Source of the DNA: Dendrophyllia cribrosa
Taxonomy: Eukaryota > Cnidaria > Anthozoa > Scleractinia > Dendrophylliidae
Assembly: GCA_024195265.1 (NCBI GenBank)
Contig: JAJLRJ010000006.1
Coordinates: 28,901,352 to 28,965,351 of the forward strand
Reading direction: 5' to 3'
DNA length: 64,000 nucleotides
Of this stretch, positions 1 to 12,600 are shown piece by piece. The notes beneath the pieces are model-generated. The model made no database searches and had not been told where the DNA came from. It saw nothing but the letters and a program-made list of their open reading frames with translations. The position numbers and the translations under genes were made by a program. Every line of letters starts with the position of its first letter. Position 1 is the first letter of the stretch.

Positions 1-2492
1 ACATAAATACGAGACGTGTGGAATTTGAGCGTGACTCCATGCCGTAATGCATGAGAATTGATTACTCAGCAGTCCTATGACTTGCCAGGACGTGTTTTGT
101 TCAACGATTTATTCAATCTAAACTCAACTGTTTGACAATTGATTTGGTTAGAAAAGATCAACCCGCTTTCCTTTTACCAGAAATAGAACATATCCGAAAA
201 TTGTTTAACAATTCCGTGGAAATTAGAACGGTAAATATTTGAATTGTAGTCGCCTAATTATTGGTTTCGGTTCGCTATTCTACTTGTGTAAACACAACAA
301 AATCACACACGGTAGCGATATACAAAGGATATAACTGAATCTCAAAGCAAAGCCATTTCCCTTAAATGATCATGACTTCCTCCTAGACGTCTCCTAAAAC
401 GAAGAAAATGTGGAAAACATATGGTTGTATTTTGAACTAATCACAGAAAACAGCTGCAGACAAGCGCTTACCTTGCAGAATATCTAACCAAAATTTGTCA
501 AAGTGAAGCGATCGATGAATGTCACAGCATCAAACTAATCAAACAGCATCAAACTAACGATCGACGTCTCACAAATCCAACAGGCGAATCTGAATACAGT
601 ATCGTTTTGTTTTACAACAGCAAACGCAGATGATATCGCTTGCTTTTATAACGATCGAAGGAAGTATAAAGCACTGAATACCGGAAGTAAACTACACCTG
701 TAGGTACGTTGTTGGCCGCAGCAAAAGCGATTCCCGGGGTATTTTAAGAAGTCTCGTCGCAGAGCGACGAGCCAGTTAATAAAATTAACAGCATTTTTGT
801 ATAGTTAATTTTATTAGTTCTATTTTGTAATATACGCACGTTCGCGTTGAAACGTGTAATGTGGGTACTACTACTACTACAATAGGGATGATATCTGTTT
901 ACAAACATTCTTTTTGTTATTCAAATGTACCAGCCACTGGAACAAAAGAACCCTTTGTTTCGGCAGCCAATAAGGCTTGGCACATTAATAACAATAGGTG
1001 ACGTCATTGATATCTTCCCTATACGAGAGATTGATGTTTTGCTCTTTAGCGTGGAAAGAACTTTGCAAAAAAATTATTGGTTTGCAACCACGTGACAAGG
1101 CGGCCATGTTGGTGGTCAATACAATACAACTTTTTTCGCAGAATTTGCATGAAAATAGAGTTTAGTTCCCGGCGGAGAAAAACGGTTTTGTTCTTGACCA
1201 CCAACATGGCCGCCGTGACGTCACGTGCAAACCAGCAATAGTTCTTATTTCAACAGAATCTCGACGAATTCGGCCTCAAGGTGTATGTCCCTTATAAAAA
1301 CAACGTTCATCTTGACGGGAAAAATGTAGGGTAGACTGGTACAATAATTTGACAAATATATCTCAAAACTTATGTCATTTTTTTTAAGGAAGAACTTGAT
1401 TTTTTTAAGAGAATACGTGTTTCTTTCATCCTCAGTTCTGCGTAAACCCGTAACATTGGTGTTACAGTTGAACCTCTCTAAAACGGACACCGAAGGGACA
1501 GAGCAAAGTGTCCGTATTAGAGAGGTGTCCGTATTATAGAGGTTACCACGATGACGTCACTTTAAGACTCCACTGACAGTTTTAAGTGTTCAGTAACGAA
1601 AAACAGGGCCACGCTCGTCTTTTAATTTGATTAATATACAGCATTGAGACACTGTCTATCAGAAACCTACTACATTGTACATCTCAGCTACATAATGTAT
1701 ACGAACCACTGTTTTGAAACGAAACGAACTACAAGGCAATGCTGTTGCAGGTAATAAAAAGTAATATTAAAGTAAAATTCCGAAACCATCTTTCGATATT
1801 TGTTTGTAACCACAAACAGGAAATTGTATTACATACACAAAGTATCATCACCTGATCGCCGGAGTGGCCATAATAAAGAGGTTAAGTGATATGAATTTGC
1901 TCTCTGTGGCCGAGATTTAGTAACCGTTGTCCGTATTAGAGAGCTCGCCTCATGGAAATCCAAGGTCCACTTTGTTTTATTTCACAACAGCAATCTTACA
2001 AGTACTCTAACAAACTCGTGTCTAGTTTTAACTAATATAATTTCTATGATAATTAGGGTAATAATTTCTAGTTTGAAACTTACCATTCAGCCAAAACTAA
2101 AAATTAACGGTCCTTTTTAATATCGCCACTACTGACTAGTCCTTTCCAAGTAAAATGTTCATAATGTGTACAGTGAAGTTATTAACGCCATCGTACGCTT
2201 TTTGAGAAGCTATTTTTTGTCATACTGGAAATTCAATTTTACCAAAACCATTTGACATCGGATTCCGGATTTGTCTTCCCGGCTGAGTACCAGAAGATTC
2301 CATCTTTTTCCAACTTTTTGCGATAACAATCCTCTGGTACGTATACTCGCGTACGTTTTTTCTAATGGAACACTGTATTTCGTGCTCAATTTGTTCGATT
2401 TTTAGAATGGCGGATTTTTACTTGAATGGGTTAATTAACGTTGAATCAATGCATACATAGACCGCTCAGGTACATATTTAATCGGTAGTACA
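1..2492. other. Gene-free left edge with repeats
   Basis: I see no gene here. Reading frames are short and carry no domain. The stretch holds a MITE (1076-1239) and two copies of a dispersed repeat recognised by the phrase tgtccgtattagagag (about 1470-1565 and 1850-1945). A related copy lies at 32.81-32.87 kb. The rest is AT-rich single-copy-looking sequence. Confidence 0.6.
1076..1239. mobile_element. MITE with long terminal inverted repeats
   Basis: The left end (1076-1119) and the right end (1194-1239) are imperfect inverted copies sharing the core GGCGGCCATGTTGGTGGTCA, with a short unrelated middle. There is no coding capacity. The structure is that of a non-autonomous DNA transposon; the superfamily cannot be decided because no clean target duplication is visible. 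Confidence 0.65.
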
Positions 2493-2852
2493 GTGGAACC
2501 CCGATATAACAAACCCCTTTATAACGAAGATCCCGGTATAACAAACGATATTCTTCAGCCCAGTTATAGTAAAATGTATGGAAAAGAACCCCGATATAAC
2601 GAACCCCTTTATAACGAAGATCCCGGTATAACAAACGATATTCTTCAGCCCAGTTATAGTAAAATGTATGGAAAAGAACCCCGATATAACGAACCCCTTT
2701 ATAACGAAGATCCCGGTATAACGAACGATATTCTTCAGCCCAGTTATAGTAAAATGTATGGAAAAGGACCCCGACATAACGAACCCCTTTATATCGAAGA
2801 CCCGGGTATAATGAACGATATTCTTCAGCCCAGTTGCAGTAAAATATATTGA
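2493..2852. repeat. 90-bp tandem repeat, four copies
   Basis: Four consecutive 90-bp units start near 2499, 2589, 2679 and 2769, each beginning ccccgatataac and ending with ttcttcagcccagttatagt. Because 90 is a multiple of three, open frames run through the array on both strands (119 and 133 codons). These are by-products of the repeat, not genes. A diverged tail with a 30-base C run follows (2853-3060), and a single dispersed relative sits at 39.49-39.63 kb. Confidence 0.85.
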
Positions 2853-2896
2853 AAAGATCCCGATATAGCCTGTGAGCAATCTCTCGGACCCAGGGG

Positions 2897-2927
<31 letters not shown>

Positions 2928-3624
2928 GCTCTCTCTCTCCCCCGAGAGCTTGCTCGCAGGCTATTCGTTATATCGAAGTTCTACTGTAAAACGTATGGAA
3001 AAGAAAACCCGATCGATGTAACGAATCCCCGTTGTTACGAACTCATTTTCCTAGCAGTCACTTGGCACTTCGCCTGATATCGCTGCTCCACTGTATCACA
3101 ATTAGCCCTTTCAACGATGTTTTCAATTTTTATTAAAACATTATCAGATCTTCAGCATCTGAGTTCTGTCACTGTACCCCTTGGCTAGTGAAATTGCTAG
3201 ATTTCCTAAGCAGTTTAGTCATTTTATTCTGCGCGAGAATGTACGCGAGAGGACAGCGTTTTTTCTCCATTTTTCCCACGACTTTGGTGATCGTATCGAC
3301 CGTCAAAACTTGCTGCCATGCGAATAATCCCGCTTATATTAGCATATATTAAGTAATTGTTTTCTAACTCAATCAAAGTGATTTTTTTAAAATGCTTTAA
3401 TGGATTTTCTATATTTAACAACATACGTAGCGTTCCTTTTAACCAATCTAAGTCCCGATTCTGCGATCGAAAATTCTATTTTTCGTTTTATTTTGGAACA
3501 AACCAATCTTAGACTTTAATCTGAACGATCCACATCCGGAAGTGGATTGTTCAAATGGGTAACTTAATCTGGTTTCAGATTACGCGTTCCATTGGCGAAC
3601 AAGATCGATAGCACGTATATAGTA
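2853..3624. other. Intergenic, no gene
   Basis: This stretch holds diverged remains of the 90-bp repeat family, a long C homopolymer (about 2897-2927) with CT-rich sequence, and AT-rich DNA up to the left inverted repeat of the Helentron. I see nothing coding. Confidence 0.6.
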
Positions 3625-3680
3625 TGATAAGAAATAGAACACAAACCGCGGTGATAAACATATTGAACTTATTCATTTTT
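3625..3680 (+). repeat. Left inverted repeat of the Helentron
   Basis: This is a 56-bp sequence that reads identically, inverted, at 13932-13987. It contains the core AACCGCGGTGATAAAC. On the minus strand it marks the 3-prime end of the element. Its inner end overlaps the start of the inserted MITE. Confidence 0.85.
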
Positions 3681-4079
3681 GATAAAACTTGACGTTTCGT
3701 ATGCTACTACATACATTTTCAAAAGTGACCGTTACAGTGTTGAAAACTATATATACTTATATAGTATTGAAATGGGACTGGGGCCGAGATTAAGTACAAA
3801 ACTTAACAGTTGATCTATAAAAAGAAACAGCTAATTAATAAAGCATCAGCTTCTCGCTACTGACGTTTGCATTAAAAGCTGGCTTCAGTTCTTGTATAAA
3901 CAATGTTTTTTTTTATTTTACAGTGGAAATCAGTTTTGCCCGACGCTTAGATATCAAAATGATCCCACTTGATGTTATGTCCAGTGGTGTTGACATGGTC
4001 AGCAATGGCTGATGTGCGGTCACGGTCACTTTTGAAAATGTATGTAGTAGCATACGAAACGTCAAGTTTTATCAAAAAT
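3675..4079. mobile_element. 405-bp MITE with 58-bp perfect inverted repeats
   Basis: Positions 3675-3732 and 4022-4079 are perfect inverted copies that include GACGTTTCGTATGCTACTAC. The 289-bp middle has no coding potential. It sits inside the Helentron, abutting the left inverted repeat, so it probably inserted after the Helentron did. The superfamily is undetermined, because the overlap with the host repeat hides any target duplication. Confidence 0.75.
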
Positions 4080-4639
4080 AGGCAGTCGGGGACTGCATGT
4101 GGCTTACTGATGTTATTACTTAGAATGTATTGAAATAATCGAATTCAAATGGCTAAATGAAGAGGGAGTTTATCATAAATTGGTCAACTGGAAAAAGTAC
4201 AAATTAATCAGTTAATTCATAAGCACATAGTGGAATGGAAGTTATCTTCGAGTGTTCAGCTCAATATGTTTGCATGGCAAGTGCTTGAAAGGGGGAAAAC
4301 AGGAATGCACAAAGCGAGAGGGAAGGAACACGAAGCGTAACGGGAAGGAGGGTAAACCTTCCTTTCCCTTTCCTCCGCTAGTTTTCTCCCTTCCCTTTCT
4401 AGCACCTGCCACACAGGCTAGGATAGGAATGTCGAAGTTTTCTTCTTGTGGTTTTGATTGTGAAATTACATACCAGTTTGATTGGTAATCATTTACTCAT
4501 GAAACACAGTCTATTTGCTAAACTGTAACAATCAAATTACGACAAAACAGTGTAGAAATACAGTGTACTGTGAAGAGTGTAATCATTCAGTGTATTCCTT
4601 GGGTTAATGAAAACCACACTAAACATGCCGAATTTAACA

Positions 4640-5240
4640 GAGCTAACATACAGTAACATAACATAATTTTATTTCAACAGTACAGCAGGAATTGGTGAAT
4701 AACATGAACTGATCAATGATTCTTTAGTCACAGCATGAATTGCTGAATAACATGCATTGATTTATGTGTATTTCTCAGGTTAATGAAACCACACTATAAA
4801 ATGCTAACTTTAACAGGGTTAACACAACATATAACATAATTACAGAAAGAATTGCTGAATAACATAAACTGATCAGTGATCCTTTAGCTACAGCATGACA
4901 ATGAATTGCTGAATAACATGCATTGATTTGTGTGTATTTCTCAGGTTAATGAAACCACACTAAAATGCTAACTTTAACAAAAACAACATATTTTAACATT
5001 GGTAACATAGTTACAGAAGAAATTGCTGATCGAATAACATTTACTGATCAGTGATCCTTTAGCTACAGCATGACAATGAATTGCTGAATAACATGCATTG
5101 ATTCATGTGTCAGTTTCTCAGGTTAATGAAACCACACTATGAAATGCTAACTTTAACAGGATTAACACAACATACTAAAAAATTATTTCAACATAGGTAA
5201 CAGAGTTACAGAAGGAATTGCTGAATAACATGCACTGATT
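4640..5240. repeat. Approximately 170-bp tandem repeat, three diverged copies
   Basis: Three head-to-tail units share attgctgaataacatgca and caggttaatgaaaccacact, seen near 4740, 4910 and 5080, with a partial fourth running into the end of the RPA gene. Internal minisatellites near one terminus are a known habit of Helentron-like elements. The array has no coding function that I can see. Confidence 0.7.
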
Positions 5241-6498
5241 GATCAACGATCATTTGTTTCTTTCCTGCATGTAGGAGAAGTTTTTCAAGTTCTTCATGAG
5301 AAATGTTATTTATCTTAGTATCATTGTTGATTGACTCTAAGAAACTTTGCAAGCCATCATTAAAGCATGTGAATGCTTCAAGTTTACCAGTTGTTGTTTT
5401 GATTGTCAAATGACATACTAGTTTGTTATTACATGCTGATTTCAACATAGAAGTTTTACAGCGTTCACATGTAACTATATCTTTGTCAGCTACTACTTGA
5501 ACTGTATTATTACAGACAATACAGGATGTTGCCTGTTTGACATGTACTCCTAGACACTGTCCTTCCACAATATGATCTTTGATCTCTTTTGATGTTAGGT
5601 TAATATCATCAATATCATCTTGAAGCTCAACAGTGGAAGACTCATTGGCATTTAAATACTTGGTGTCATCAAAAACTTTTACTGTGACACTTTTAAAGAG
5701 ATATGACTTCCCACAATCAACTTTGTGAATCATATCTTCCCACAGTGCAATCTTGATGCTCTCAGTGTGATCAGCAACAATGCAATCAACTTTCATCAAT
5801 CTTTGGCCATTTATTATGACAGGTTTACTTTCTTCGTTTTTGAACATAACTTTAGCACGGACATCCACAGTTTTGAAGAGATCAGTTGAAAAAGCTTCTT
5901 TTATTGTAACCAAGGAAGAGGAAACATCTGGGTTGTAGGTGAAATCAGTATCTGTAGGTGCTACCTTTGCCTTTTTGGTTATCTTATATTCTTCGCAGTT
6001 ATTAGAAAAACTTGAGCTGGGTAGCCTTTTTAAACCTGAAATTTTGATGGGTGATTTCTGTTGGTGTGCTTGCTGAAGACTGGTTCGCTGTTTTGGATCA
6101 TAACATACTGCACGGATCTTGTCAGCTTGTGCTGTTTGGATTATACAGTTAAAGTAAGGTACTCTTGAATTTTTTGCTGTCTTTACTGGAGAGAGACCAT
6201 GTACATAGCCTTTGAATTCTAGATCTGAAAATAATTGCAAATAACATAATAAATACAAACAGCATTTCAAATTAAAACTTCTCTTAATAAAGGTTTTTGT
6301 TCACATTGCCTGTGAAGGTTTTTTAACTTAAGTAGGTGCAAAAATATACTGGTATTCACCTTCTGTAGCGTTTTCGTTTGAAGATTTCCTATTGAAAAAA
6401 GAGAGAGAGAGAGTTAAATTTTAGTCAAGTATACATGAAAAACATAATAATTATTTATCCTCTATACTTACTTACCTTGGTGGGGTTGAAGTCGCCAT
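5206..6498 (-). CDS. RPA-like single-strand DNA binding protein of the Helentron
   Basis: Three exons give one frame of 356 codons plus stop: 6476-6498, 6360-6388 and 5206-6224, with introns of 87 and 135 bp and canonical GT..AG ends. The start is the ATG at 6498 (MATSTPPR). The large exon carries an OB-fold-like region (residues about 20-60), a basic linker, a second OB-fold region of the RPA large-subunit type, and a C-terminal zinc motif with two CxxC pairs (CIVC and CERC), as in the RPA70 C-terminal domain. RPA proteins coat single-stranded DNA; Helitrons are thought to use captured copies during rolling-circle transposition. It lies 107 bp downstream of the transposase gene on the same strand. 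A longer unspliced frame starting at 6270 would read intron sequence, so I rejected that start. Family assignment is good; splicing is inferred from signals and phase. Confidence 0.8.
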
Positions 6499-6605
6499 GC
6501 TGTGAACTACTCTGAAAAAATTTTTAAACACAATAAGTATTCTAATTTTTTCTTAATAGCGCTTTGACAAGCTTTATCGATTCAATACTGGATATGCTTA
6601 TTCAG

Positions 6606-9600
6606 TTAAGTAATTATGTTATTTGGTTCAAAGCAGTTTATTAAAGCACAAATTGCTTTGTGGTCTGAAAAATAGGTTTCTAATATTTGAAAGCGTGCTT
6701 GTGCCTGTGGTAAGTTAGTGTATATATGGTCAATGCAAGTATTGCTGTCAGTGGTACTACAGGAAACTAACTGCCTATAGCCATTGTCTCTTACGAACAA
6801 GTTGTAAAGTGGTGTACGCTGTGAACCAATGAACCAGTTTACATTGAAGTCGCCTATAAATATGTTAAATTGAGTTGGTAGAGAGTTTAATGTCTCTTCG
6901 ATTGCACTACATGTTTCCCTCATTGATACAGAAGGTGATCTGTAGACTGCTACAATTGTGACATGAGGGATTATCATGAATCTCATAATAGTTATTTCTA
7001 CACCATTTCTATTAGAGGGATATGGATACTCAGGATAATAGTCAACTCGACTATACACTGCCGTGCCTCCATATGGTCGTGTATTGTCTGAACGTCTTGA
7101 AGGAGCATCATTTCTAAACAATGTGTATTCTTCATCTTTTATTAAATACAAATTGTCACTGTCAAATTGAGAAAACCTTGTTTCTGAAAAAATATTTACA
7201 TCTGTACTTGAATAATTCAAATCTTTACGAACATCTTCTATGTGTCTGTGTAATGATCTTGCATTAAGGAAACATACTTTAAAACTAATCTGAGATGCAT
7301 TATATATTGGAGTTACTGAAAGGGACAACTTCCCTTCACCTCTTAAACGATCCATTTCTGTTTGGACATCACAATTAACAGCTATTCTGTTTTCACACAG
7401 ATCAGTGATAAAAAGGCCATCTATAGTAGTAACCCTACTAAGACCAACATAATGTATATGTGGTACTGCCCTTCTAGTGTCAAAGTTTACTACAACTATA
7501 GTTTCAGTGTCACCTTGTGATCTATGAATAGTTCTAGCAGCAGCAGGTCTTAGTGGAAACTGTTTTCTAACCACTTGTACCGATCTATTTCTGCCCACAG
7601 CAAACTGTGTACTTACAGGTTTTATTGGTGTCCACGAAGGTTCAATACCCTGGACATACAACTGTCTGTTATCATGTCTGGTTTTCTCACCAACTTCAGC
7701 ATGGTCAAACTGTACCCATATTATACCAAATGGTTTGCCTGACTGGTGTATTTGTATTGATTTAACAACATTAGTAGCGCCATTTGTCATACCATCATCT
7801 GTTCTAGTATTAAGAGATATCTCAGTCCTTTCTCCCACTGCTAACCTTAGGATGGAATGTAATTGTTTAGTTTTCCTAGGGTCACTTGGTATTTGTTTCA
7901 ATACTTTGTCTTTGAGCTCCTGTGACTGAGCACCAATTACACTATCTTGAGCCTTAATAGTGTACTTTTGACCTGACAGTGCACTATGAGCCTTGTTATT
8001 AAACTCATTCACTTTGTTATTCTGAATAAACAGGTGTGGTGCATCTCTAGGATAGCTAGCACTACTTGGTAAAATAATCCTTTTTTTTAATTCCATAATG
8101 TCTTCGTTAGTATGGTTACCTTCTCTTAACCTGTTTAACATTTCAGCAAATTGTTTACTCTCTCTTTGCCTCATTATTTGCTTTAGTTCAAACATTTTGA
8201 AAAGCTCTTGCCAGATATTAGGGGCAAGGATACCATATTCATTATTGTCCATATGTTTGAATATATAACCATCCATTACAGGCTGCAGTTGAAATAAATC
8301 TCCAATAGCAACAATACTAACACCACCAAAGGGTAATGAGGTACCTTTGATATCTTTTAGTCTATTGTTGATCTGTACATTGAACATAGTGTTACCAACC
8401 ATAGATATTTCATCTATGAATATAAGCTTAACACCACCAAGTTTGCATCTTAGTGTATTAAGTCTACTTGAGTCCAGAGGCTTGTAGATCTTTAATGACT
8501 GACATGCTGGTATGGCTAGGGCACTGTGAATGGTATTGCCTTTGATATTATATGCTGCTTTACCAGTAGGTGCTAACATCAATACTTTCAATTCTGCAAA
8601 ATTATCACCAGGTCTACTATTGTAATACTTAAGTGCTGCTTGATACAAGGCCTTGGTAACAAGCGATTTACCTACACCTGCACCTCCACTAAGGAAACAG
8701 TAGAATGGCTCATTCGATGTTTTGATTAAATGCAAGACATGATAGAAGAATTCCTTTTGTTCTTTGTTTAACATCTGTACAAGGTGTCTATATTCATCAT
8801 CTTGTAATTCATTCATCAGCAATGGTTCAGTGTTCAGATCAACTGATGGTATACCTAAATCATCTGATAAATTATAGCTCTCATTAAAGTCAGGCTGCAA
8901 GTCCTGGTTACCTTCAGCTACATCTTGTTGTTCAAGATCTTGTGTACATGGTGCAATAGTATCATATGTGTCTTCAATTCTACTCATTTCCTGTTGTATT
9001 TCACTGAAATCTTCATTACATACAGCATACTGCTTCAATTGTTCATTGATTGCATTACATAACAGCATATACCGTTCTTGGTAGGAAGAACATATTCCAA
9101 GTAAGTCGGTTTCTTCATTTCTCCATGGTGTAAACAACATTATAAGTTCACGGTAATGTTTTTCTGGTTCAGTTTCTTTATTGAACCATACACTCCTTAT
9201 TATTCTCGCTTTAGTTCTTCTTTTAGTTTTGCTAGAAGTTAATTTGCTATGCTCTTCATCATCATTCTGATTATCACCAATAAAAGTCTCTAATGGTAGA
9301 CCATCTACATCTACTTGATTTGTTTGTTTGACATATGTTTTTTTATCACTATCATACCATGCCACCCAGTCGGCCAGTGTCAGGTTTTCTAGTTTTGTTG
9401 GCCGCTTACAATACCGCTTTAACATTCCACTGGTATAAATTTCCTTGCAGTCATCATCCATGTCTTCAATTTCATTCATTGGTTTCAAAAGCTCTACCCT
9501 CCCATCAGGGGGTGAAGTATTTATAAATACTATTTGTCGAGATGCTTTTCTCATAGGCAATTGTAAGACGATATACACTGCTTCTTGTGCACTGATCTCC

Positions 9601-12600
9601 ACATTATTAACAAATTTACTACCGATATCTCTGACTTGCTGTCTAATGCTATTATTCCCTCTTTTTGCCTCAGAACAAGCTTCTCTCAAAAGTTCACTCA
9701 TTCCTTTCTGACCCTTTGATATGTAATTGACTATGTACACTGCACATGCATATACATCCAGTACATACTGGATATCCATGTTGGCCCGCCATGCAGTAAG
9801 ACAAGCAGGGTTGTAATTGTTTATTCGTAATTCATTTGGATTTCTTTTTAAAAACACAGTAGGAGTGTTAAGAGATGACCTTATAGCAAGTAAATACTTT
9901 TCTTCTGTTACACTTATGTTGATGAGTAACTGATCAAAGGAAATGTCTTCGCCTTCTTTCATATCATCTAGATACTTTTTTATAGTCTGCCAATTACCTT
10001 TGTGCATTTTAATTTCATTATCAGCTGCATCTTTATGTAGAGGATAGAGTATCATTGTGTGTTTCATTGGCGGCTGTGGATAGTTGAACCTACATTGAGT
10101 TTTGGTATTCTTACGACATGTATGTGAATGTCTATGCACTTGTCTATTGACTAAATTCAGCAGTTCAGGATTATCTGCTGGCTTGTGACAAGTTACGATC
10201 TTATCAATGTATGCTGTCAATTGCACATCACTATCTACTTGGAACTGCGGAGCTTCTTCAAGCCATATTAGCATGTGTATATGAGGTGACCCCCTCTGTT
10301 GATATTCTACACGATAAAACCAGTCTGATATTTTACCTACAGGTTCAGCTGAACTCAACAGAAAGTTTGTTAAAAATTGATTGACTTGATAGTCAAATTG
10401 CCTTGCACATGTTACAGGATCACTCTGTATCAAGCGACACCTGTCTTCCCAGTTAAAGTTCTTTAGCTCTTCATCAGTGTACTGTTTATGATCAACAAGT
10501 TGACCAAGTATCCTAATTAAGTGTAGCCACTGTGTTTCTGCAGACGAAAAACTACAAAACAGTGTAGCAGGTCCTAATTGTCTTATCATTGCAAAGAGGT
10601 CTTTCTTAGCTTTTTCAAAATATGGAGGTGAACCACGTAATGCATTTAGGAATTTATATCCCTCATCAAGTTGAATTAATCTATTCAATGCTCCTTGTTG
10701 TTTTAATTGCCCCGCAGTGATATTTCTGTCATTGCCTTTACACTTTCTAAGAGCAATATGTGACTTTCCTAAAAGGATTTTCATTTGCAACTTTTTTGCT
10801 TTGTAAAAAATATTTTCAACACACATTGCAGCTCGTCTATCTGACTGTCTTAATTCCGATTTACAAATATCACTATAATTAACTTTCACTTTTCGTTGGT
10901 TACTTTCAGGTCGTGCTTGACCAAGAAATATTCCAGGATATGCCAATTCTTCACAATGTTTATCCATGAATACACTTAATGGTCTGTTGCCTTCAGCAGG
11001 AGCAATATTAAGAATATGTTGTTGCTCATTGTCTTCTAAAAAGTCAGTTGCTGTAAACATAGTGTCAGTAACACCTGCAGGTATTTCTGCTTCATCTTCG
11101 CTCCAATCATCAGCTTTGTCTACTCTGTCAGAATCATTATTGTCATTGTTTTTATTGACTGATTCCAGTTGTGGATTGCCAATCTCATTGTCATCATTTT
11201 CATCTTGTATCATTTCTATATTGTACTTATTGATCCAGTCATCATCAAATACAATACCTTCATCTCTATAAAGGTTACTATAATCCATTAGCCACTTTGC
11301 TGCTTGAACCACCTTATGTGGTCTAACATTTAATGACAATGCTGAGCTTTTGTATTGCAACTTCCGTTTTAAATTGACTTTGATTGTACCAGTGTGGCTT
11401 TGTAACCGTGGTAACAAACTTACTGTATGAGTCACATCAGCTGGAACATTAACAATATTGCCATGTACCTTAAGCTGTCTACCTCTAGGAGCTTGCATCA
11501 GTTTTAGGAATGCAATTCTTGGAGCTAGTAGTCTACACTCTAATTCATTGAGATCAAAGAATTCTGGTTTCTCTGGAAACACCATACCATTTGCTACGGC
11601 ACATGGTGGGACTTTGTTCTTAACTAAGTGACTGTGACATGTGTTGCAAACCCACTCTTTGCTATCAACACTTTTTCTATTATTGAGATATTTGATAATG
11701 TCAGGAATTGACTGTCTAATTTGATCAGCATTTCTTACACTATGTTTATACCATAGCTGGTCACAGCAGGTACAGACAAAGAGTGGACCTTGACTCACAA
11801 TTTGATGAAATTTTGCAATTGTACATTCCATAGATAAACTAGATGCTCTATAGTTTCTCTGGTACTCATTCCGTTTTGATGCATTTGTTTTCCTATAATT
11901 TGTCTGGTACTCATTGCATTTTGCTTTTTTCTCTGGAGATGCATTTGTTATCCTATAGTTTCTCTGGTACTCATTGCGTTTTGCTTTTTTGTCTGGAGAT
12001 GCAATCGTTGTCCTATAGCTTCTCTGGTACTCATTACGTTTTGCCATTTTTTCTGGTGCTACATTTGTTTTTCTGTATTGTCTCATGTAAGCAGCCCTTT
12101 CCTGTTTTCTCTTTCTCTTATTGTTTAATTGACAAGTTTCAGTAATTTTGTTTTGATTTGTGGATAAATTAGCATTGCAGGAGTTGCCCATATTTCTATC
12201 ACTTTCTGTTTCTAGTGATTGGGTATTGTCATTTTCCCTTGGATCATTTATAAATGATGCACCAAAATTTCCCATGTCAATTTGATTTGAATTTTGACTG
12301 CATAATGCTGAACATGAGGAGACATAGTGCACTTGGCCTATGTGTCCTATGTATATTGACTGAGGATTTTCTACTGTATTTGCTGGTTCAACCAATGTCA
12401 CATCTCTAAAATTCTCATCTGACTCTATGATATAAATTTTTAAATTCATTGCATCAGCCACTGCTTGTATGACAATATTATCAGCCCATGTCCCTTGCAT
12501 TGACATACGAGATAAATACTGCAACCATGATGTCTCTGTGTTACTTTCTATGAATCGTTCTGGATTTTCTGTCAAATACCTAACTCCTCTAGCTCTAAGT

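Noticed and set aside
2897..2927. Long C run as a structural element
   Set aside because: Similar C or G runs occur at 26.70, 30.38, 37.83, 49.54, 57.97 and 59.80 kb; they look like plain homopolymers and are prone to sequencing error.
10966..12145. Plus-strand frames of about 100 codons opposite the transposase
   Set aside because: They are shadows of the intact 2323-codon minus-strand gene, Ser/Leu-rich as expected from antisense reading.
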